Shown here in pieces: positions 58,481 to 64,000 of a stretch of DNA of 64,000 nt. This stretch comes from Gnetum montanum (Eukaryota; Streptophyta; Gnetopsida; Gnetales; Gnetaceae): contig MNCI01005291.1 in NCBI GenBank assembly GCA_015680685.1, forward strand, positions 34,032 through 98,031, in the 5' to 3' direction. The notes beneath the pieces were generated by a model, which was not told the DNA's origin, ran no database searches, and saw only the letters and a program-made list of their open reading frames with translations. Made by a program: the position numbers and the translations under genes. Positions within the stretch are counted from its first letter, which is position 1. Each line of letters starts with the position of its first letter.

Positions 58481-59051
58481 CAGTAACCTACCTAGGAAGT
58501 TAGCTGATCCCAAGAATCCCTTAGTATATTTTCATATTGCCAGGAATGAGCCTTCTAAAGCTCTTCTTGACTCTGGTTCTAATGTCAATATGATCTTACA
58601 TGAGATGTACACTACATGGAACCTTCCTCCCTTGAAGAAGAGCAACATTAGGCCAAAGTTGGTAAACCAGTCCATCATTGTTCCATTAGGACTAGTAGAA
58701 GACATCATGACCACCATTTGTGGATGGTCATATCCTATCAACTTCATAGTAGTCAAGGTGGATAACTATAAGGGGGACTTCCCAATTATTATGGGAAGGG
58801 CATGGTTAAGCACTGTTCATGCCAAAATGGGCATTAGACATCTTTCCTTAGAGATATCCAAAGAAAATGAATTTGGAAAGATCAAGAAGAATAGGGTTCC
58901 ATGTATTGTGTACAGCAATTTAGGATTCCATTATGTGCAAAAGCTATGGTTGATCAAGCGAACATCTATCTTTGAATGCAAGGAATGTGCACCAGAAGCT
59001 AAAATCCAAAGATGTATGTATGTGGTAGCCACAAAACAAGAAGGCACTTAG
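58480..59051 (+). pseudogene. Protease remnant of element G
   Basis: ARNEPSKALLDSGSNVNMIL (58541-58600) is an intact-looking active site (L-D-S-G-S-x-V-N-M-I). The domain continues in the open frame 58590-59051: VPLGLVEDIMTTICGWSYPI, then GDFPIIMGRAWLSTVHAKMG, equivalent to ILGRPWL. This is the best-kept domain in G. The tail with CKECAPEAKIQRCMYV is the linker to RT. The minus-strand frame at 58532-58756 is a shadow. Confidence 0.88.
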
Positions 59052-59087
59052 TGGCTAACAACTAATTCTAGCAATAGTACATTATGC

Positions 59088-60580
59088 ATGAAACCTATTA
59101 AGGGTCTAACATGTGATTATGTTGCAAGTATGAATGAACTCAAGCAAGTTCATCACCAGCTCTCCGAGGGAGTAAATGATGATATCAATTTGGAAGATTT
59201 GGAGATTCCTAATAATTTCAAACAAGAACCCCTTGAATCAAAGACACTATCGATTAGAATGGAGAATGTCTTCTTAAAAAATAAAAGGCCAGTCATTATT
59301 AATGCCAAACTTCCTGAAGGAAAAAGAGCATGTTGATGGATGTTGTGGAAAAATGGCCAACAGCCTTTGCCTGGTCATATTCTAAGCTCATAGGAAGAGA
59401 TCCAAGAATATAGTAGTACCGAATATACACTAACCCTACCATTAAGCCAAGATGATTACACCAAAGGACCAAGCAAAGATGACTTTCACAAGTCCTTGGC
59501 AGACTTTTGCTTATCATCAAATGTCATTCGGTCTATGTAATTCCCTAGCTACATTTCAATGATTAGCCCTTAGAATTTTTCAACAACAAATTGGCAGTGG
59601 GATAGAAGTCTTCATGGATTACTTTTCTACCTACGAAACTACATTCGAGCAAGCCATTGATCATCTTGAGCAGGTGTTAAGAAGATGTGTCAAAACAAAC
59701 CTCTAACTCAATTGGCAAAAAATCCATTTAATGGTCCAAGAAGGCATAGTCTTGGGGCACTATATCTCAAAAGCAAGAATCGAGGTGGACCCTGAAAAGA
59801 TAAGGATCATTCAAGGAATAACCTTTTAACCAAAAATAGTTAAATAAGTGTGGTCATTCCTTGGTCATACTGGCTACTACCAATTCTTCATTGAGAAATT
59901 TTTCAAAATCGCCAAGCTATTGGTTGAATAATAAAGAAATATGCATCATTTTTCTATACCCCTACATGTGAAATAGCATTTCAATAACTAAAGCAAAAGC
60001 TTTTTGAGACCCCAATTCTATAAGCACCTGATTGGTCTAGGCCATTTCATGTGATGACTGATGCATCAAATTATGCTTTGGGGGTAGTGCTTACATAGTT
60101 GGATGATCAAAAACATCCATATTACATTCATTGTGCAAGTTGGAGTATTGCAGGTGCACAGCTAAACTACACCACTATGGAAAAGGAGTTGATGACGGTG
60201 GTGTTTGCCTTAGAAACGTTCAAGCACTATGTGCTTGATTATAAAGTGTTTGTGCACATAGTTCATAGTGCCATCTAGTTTTTAATGAATAAACCAATTA
60301 TGAGCCCTTATGTCATATGATGGCTCATGATTCTGAAAGAGTTCAATCTCACAATGGTAGATAGAAAGGGTGTGGAAAATGTGGTCACCAACCACTTATC
60401 ATGGCTGAGATGGGACAACAAGGAAGTGTGTCCCTTATCTAATCAATTTCCTAATGAATATCTCTTTGCAAGGGCTATTAATGCATAAATTCTCAATAAA
60501 CCAAGATGGTATGACACCATTCTTACTTATTTGCTCAAGCAAGAACTACTACAGGGGCTGGACACATGGAAGAAATAATA
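59088..60580 (+). pseudogene. Reverse transcriptase (internally deleted) and RNase H remnant of element G
   Basis: The open piece 59088-59336 is the RT N-terminal linker. Then EKWPTAFAWSYSKLIGRDPR (59350-59405) leads, within about 75 bases, to DQAKMTFTSPWQTFAYHQMS then FGLCNSLATF. The fingers and first palm motif are deleted. The active box EVFMDYFSTYETTFEQAI (about 59605-59660) has Tyr at the second Asp. Then come QEGIVLGHYISKARIEVDPE, FLGHTGYYQFF and RNase H text: GPFHVMTDASNYALG-like (near 60040), GAQLNYTTMEKELMTVVFAL and NVVTNHLSWL. Stops are numerous. Confidence 0.85.
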
Positions 60581-60589
60581 GTTTCTTCA

Positions 60590-61875
60590 CTAGGTTAAGC
60601 GCTTCATAGAAATCAACAAGAACCTTTGAAAAGTATGTTCCGATGGCCTGGTATTTTGGTGTGTCCTTAACACGGATCAACTACACCTTCTCTAGGATGC
60701 TGATGAAGGCCCTTGTGAGGGCCATTATGCTAGGAGATGCACAACCATGAAAATCCTCATGGTAGGATATTACTGGCTAACAATCTTCAAGGATGCACAC
60801 TAGTTTGTCCATGCTTATGATCATTGTCAAAGAGATGATGGAATGACAACTCAAATGGAGGGGCCACAATAATGGATTCAACCTCTCAAGCCATTCAATA
60901 TTTGGGGCATTGACTTTATGGGTCCCATTGCACCTATGTCAAATGGAAAGGTGTATATAATAGACGTAGTTGACTATTGCACTAAGTGGGCAAAAGCAGT
61001 AGTCATAATTAACTACATCCACTACTACTGCTCGGTTTGTACAACAGAACATCATACATAAGTTTGGTGTGCCTCATGCATTAATTTTTGATAATGGAAC
61101 TCATTTCATAGGTGCCACTTGCTGAACATTTATGCAGTGCTTGGGGGTTGAGCATAAACTCACAACACCTTATCACCCTTAAGCCAATGATCAAGCTAAA
61201 GTGACTAATCGAGAGATTAAGAAAATTCTAACATGCACCATTAGCAAGTACTGAAGGAACTAAATCACCAAATTAAATGATACCCTCTAAGCCTATCGCT
61301 CCACATGGAAGTTTCCCATAGGTTATTCTCCCTATGAGCTCATGTATGGAAAACTACCAACACTACCCATTCAATCTGAGCTCTGTACACTCTCTACAGC
61401 CTGTGACCTTGACATGGATCTAAGTCTAGCACAAAAGGAAAGATTAATGAACCTCAACTTTCTAAATGAAAATTAATTAATAGCCTTGTCATCTAATGAA
61501 GTGTATAAGGCATTCAATAAGAAATTTCATGACCTCAAAATAAGGAAAGTCAAGTTTCAACCAAGAGACAAGGTTCTCTACTGGAATCCTACGCACATAC
61601 CTCAACGAACCAAGTTTCAAATGTTGTGGAAAGGACCTTACATTATCAAAGAAACTTTTCCATCTAGGGTCATGATTATATATAAACCTAATAGCCCAAA
61701 CAAGAAGCAATTATTCAACATCCAACAACTAAAACCTTTCCATGAGCCCAAGCCAACCAACTCAATATGCGAGATGGACTACCATGCTCAATCTTTTGGA
61801 TCTCCTCCTTCCAACTTAGTCGTGGGGGAGGTGGCCATCCATACTAATACTTTAAGCAGCTCCTTAGTCTTTTGA
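60590..61875 (+). pseudogene. Integrase remnant of element G
   Basis: Zinc region: DEGPCEGHYARRCTTMKILM then HAYDHCQRDD (60700-60840). Core: FNIWGIDFMGPIAPMSNGKV (60895-60955, first Asp), ALIFDNGTHFIGATC (second Asp) and ANDQAKVTNREIKKIL, with Lys at the catalytic Glu. GYSPYELMYGKLPTLPIQSE follows. The C-terminal domain is fully open at 61486-61875 (PRDKVLYWNPTHIPQRTKF, LWKGPYIIKETFPSRVMI, FNIQQLKPFHEPK). The fit to D's integrase is close, including the Lys change. Confidence 0.9.
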
Positions 61876-63480
61876 ATTTTTGTTTTACATTTTTTTTCTG
61901 GTTTTACAACTTTTTGTTTTCATATTCTTTGTTTTACATCTTTTTGTTTTTTAGGTTATTAATCTTTTCTAAGTTTTTGTTTTATACCATTGTTAGTATA
62001 TTTAATATTTCTTAAATAATATTTTACTTTATTTTATATTTTCTTATGTTTGGTATCATTCTCTACTCTTTTTGCTAATAAGGTGCCAAGTACCATGGCA
62101 ATGTGCTACTCGGTGGTGGTATGTATCAATTATCATTTGATTGTTGATGTCTGGTTTCTAACTTTGAATGTCATTACTAATAACTAGGACATGGTTTCTT
62201 TTCATGTAACAGGTAGTGATTCCACATCATCCACCCATCCACACACTCTATGGTTTTTCTTATTTTGGAAATGTGTAGTCACTTTTTCATTAATACAACC
62301 TTAATAAATTTTTGACTTGTGTAGTTTCTAGAATTGGAAAGGAATCAAAGGTTTGGACAAGGTGTGGCTTCAAAGGGATGTGGTATTCTTCATGCTTTTT
62401 CATTTTCCTATGTGCAAGGGTGTTCTCATGAGCTTCTCACCATTCCATGTCATTCCACAATAGGAAGTCGAATAAGTCCTTGCATGGTGTGGGCCTCATC
62501 AAAAAAAAGATGAGGATTCAAAGCACACCCCTTAGACAAAATAAATGCAAAAACACATTGATCTTTGCATGGTGTGTTTCCCATTAAAAAATATATATAT
62601 GTGGGAATTCAAAGCCCACCCCTTAGACCAAATAAAAAGGGTACAAGCACTAGTTATAGGACTTGTCTTGTCTCCTCTAACTAAGTTCCTTTCTCACTTT
62701 CTACTACTTCTCTATTTTGGAACAGTGGTTGTTTTCTGGGAGCATTCTTATGTCTCAGGGGATGGACCAGTCTTAGAATGTCAATGCAAAGTCATTGAAA
62801 GTGGTTGGTTTTGGTCTAGACTAAGCATGGATCCTACCAAGTCATTTAATCACAAACTCCACAAGAGACTTCATGTGACCATAATTAGGAACACCATTCC
62901 ATTCTCTCTCTCATCCATCTATGCTTTTCATGCCTCACCTCACTGCTGGTTTCATGTTTTGATTTGATGTTCTAGTTTGATGTTTTGGGTTTCTCAGTCA
63001 ATTATTTTTGGTTTTTTGTACTTAACCTTTCATAACCATCAATCATCCACAAAGCCCATGGACTCCTTAGTTTGAAGTTATGCAAGGGCATAAAAGGTCT
63101 GTGCCTACTTTGGGGAGGACCCACTTGTGTATCTTTTGGTTTGGTTAAGTTAAGTTCTTTAACCTTAGACATTTTTATAATCGAATTCTTTTTATTTACC
63201 CCATTAATGCCATCCAATTTTGTGCATCTTCACAACTAATTTTAGTGAATTTATTTTTTTTATTTTTGTGAATTTCTATACCCTCTTTTTAGTATTGCTT
63301 GTGTTAAGCTTTTTCTGAATTTTATGGACCACTTCTCTTACTTAACCCATTTTTCAATCTTCCCACTAACATCATCAAGTAACCAATCTACCACAATCAC
63401 AACTTAGCTAGACAAATTCATTGATGAGACAAGGTATTCAACTACTATGTGTTACACTTTATATACTAATCCTTGATTTT
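61876..63480 (+). other. Post-integrase spacer of element G, no gene seen
   Basis: Non-coding text with several blocks shared with element D 40590-42240, in the same order. The open piece 62545-62967 (140 codons) overlaps these shared non-coding blocks and is not kept open in D, so it is probably chance. The GATGCA promoter module found in D at 41796 is absent here. Confidence 0.65.
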
Positions 63481-63843
63481 GTTGGGATTGCAATGGGGAG
63501 CATCAACTAGAAGTGAGACTGTCTTCACCAAGGATGATGCAATAATATCACTTATGTGAGATTTTTCATGACCACTAGATCTCTTCTACCTCTCCCTCAC
63601 TCTTCTATTGCCAAGAGGGGTTGGATGTCCATTAGATCTGAGAGTGTTCTTTCCTATTGTCATGAACACCCAATTTTATACACAATTGTAATGATGTATG
63701 CTCGGGCACTTCTATATTTGTTTGTTTCCTCTATGTCACTCTGCATGTCAGTCAAACATTCCATACCTCCTAATATATTTTGTAAGGAACTTGTTCCTCT
63801 TCTTCTATACTCGAGGATGAGTTTTCATTTAGTCATGGAGGTA
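63481..63843 (+). pseudogene. Deleted extra ORF and polypurine region of element G
   Basis: The start TTGCAATGGGGAGCATCAACTAG corresponds to D's TATAG-ATGGCACCAAAGAG start, preceded by matching text (ACTAATCCTTGATTTTG versus ACTAATCCTAGGCTTTA). Only about 300 bases separate it from the pre-LTR block (CTCGAGGATGAGTTTTCATT, 63809), whereas D has 2.8 kb. Most of the extra ORF is therefore gone from G. CATGGAGGTA precedes the LTR. Confidence 0.65.
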
Positions 63844-64000
63844 TGATGAATCATGTTTTGCATAAGCTCCAATATCGAGGTGGCTACGATATTAAGTACA
63901 TGATATCAGGTACGTGATATCATGGCCCAAGATGTGATATCGGGCATGCGATATCGTGGGGTACTCCTAGGCCTATAAATATAACACTTGGGCACACAAT
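63844..64000 (+). repeat. 3' LTR of element G (start only)
   Basis: TGATGAATCATGTTTTGCAT matches the 5' LTR start, with TATA at 63973-63982. The window ends inside it. Confidence 0.92.

Larger units (their letters stand above)
51682..64000 (+). mobile_element. Element G: Ty3/gypsy element of the same family as D (3' end outside window)
   Basis: The 5' LTR 51682-52551 is followed by a tRNA-Asp-type primer site, gag (split by solo LTR H), protease, RT with an internal deletion, RNase H, integrase, a spacer, a deleted extra ORF, a polypurine region and the start of the 3' LTR (63844). Protein and non-coding parts match D closely. The chromodomain-free integrase tail and primer site place it in the Athila/Tat group. 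Confidence 0.9.

Noticed and set aside
62545-62967. 140-codon plus-strand open frame in the spacer of element G
   Set aside because: The matching blocks in element D are not open in this frame, so there is no sign of coding constraint.
1-64000. A new host defence or metabolic gene system
   Set aside because: All coding remnants that can be identified belong to Ty3/gypsy elements. The only non-retroelement-looking DNA (54780-56360) has no recognisable protein, so no such system can be claimed.

Overview
The window reads as nuclear DNA from a plant with a very large, transposon-filled genome. A conifer or other gymnosperm would fit, but the sequence alone does not prove the taxon. It is AT-rich and most of it is CpG-poor. 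Almost every recognisable coding remnant is Ty3/gypsy LTR-retrotransposon gag or pol, and nearly all are broken by TAG/TGA/TAA codons and frameshifts. I found no intact host gene, no rRNA or tRNA gene, no CRISPR array and no prokaryotic signal. I use letters A-H for the elements.

Layout. A (1-1040) is the 3' end of a CpG-rich LTR. It interrupts the 5' LTR of B (1041-16903, +), a Tat-like element with gag, protease, RT, RNase H, a second (archaeal-type) RNase H and integrase; a long diverged ~190-bp repeat array lies in its middle. B sits in the 5' LTR of C (16904-27691, +), an Athila/Tat-type element with a tRNA-Asp-type primer site and an extra ORF after integrase. C sits inside the RT gene of D (27692-30103 and 40586-46195, +). 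D is itself split by E (30109-40580, +), an element with 5-bp target duplications (ATGTC) and an archaeal-type RNase H domain placed BEFORE RT. F (46196-51681, minus) is a chromovirus-like element whose left LTR is cut by D and whose right LTR is cut by G. G (51682 to beyond 64000, +) belongs to the same family as D. A solo LTR of E's family, H (53321-56547, minus), lies in the gag of G. H carries a CpG-rich, low-copy-looking segment of unknown origin.

The window is therefore a nest in which each left-hand element lies inside the next: A in B in C in D in F, with E also in D, G also in F, and H in G. For A to D only the right-hand portions lie in the window. Insertion order follows: F first; D and G later; C and E into D; then B, then A; H after G.

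How the parts work together. Each element carries or carried LTR promoters (TATA boxes seen in A, D, E, F, G and H), a primer site (tRNA-Asp type in C and G; initiator-Met type in F), Gag with a zinc knuckle, protease, reverse transcriptase, RNase H and integrase. None is now intact. The decay pattern (CAG to TAG stops, transitions in the primer sites, a repeated Glu to Lys change at the integrase DDE site) fits long-term cytosine methylation. The most unusual items are the position of the RNase H domain in E, the internal copy of D's own LTR promoter module upstream of its extra ORF, the low-copy segment in solo LTR H, and the ~190-bp array in B.
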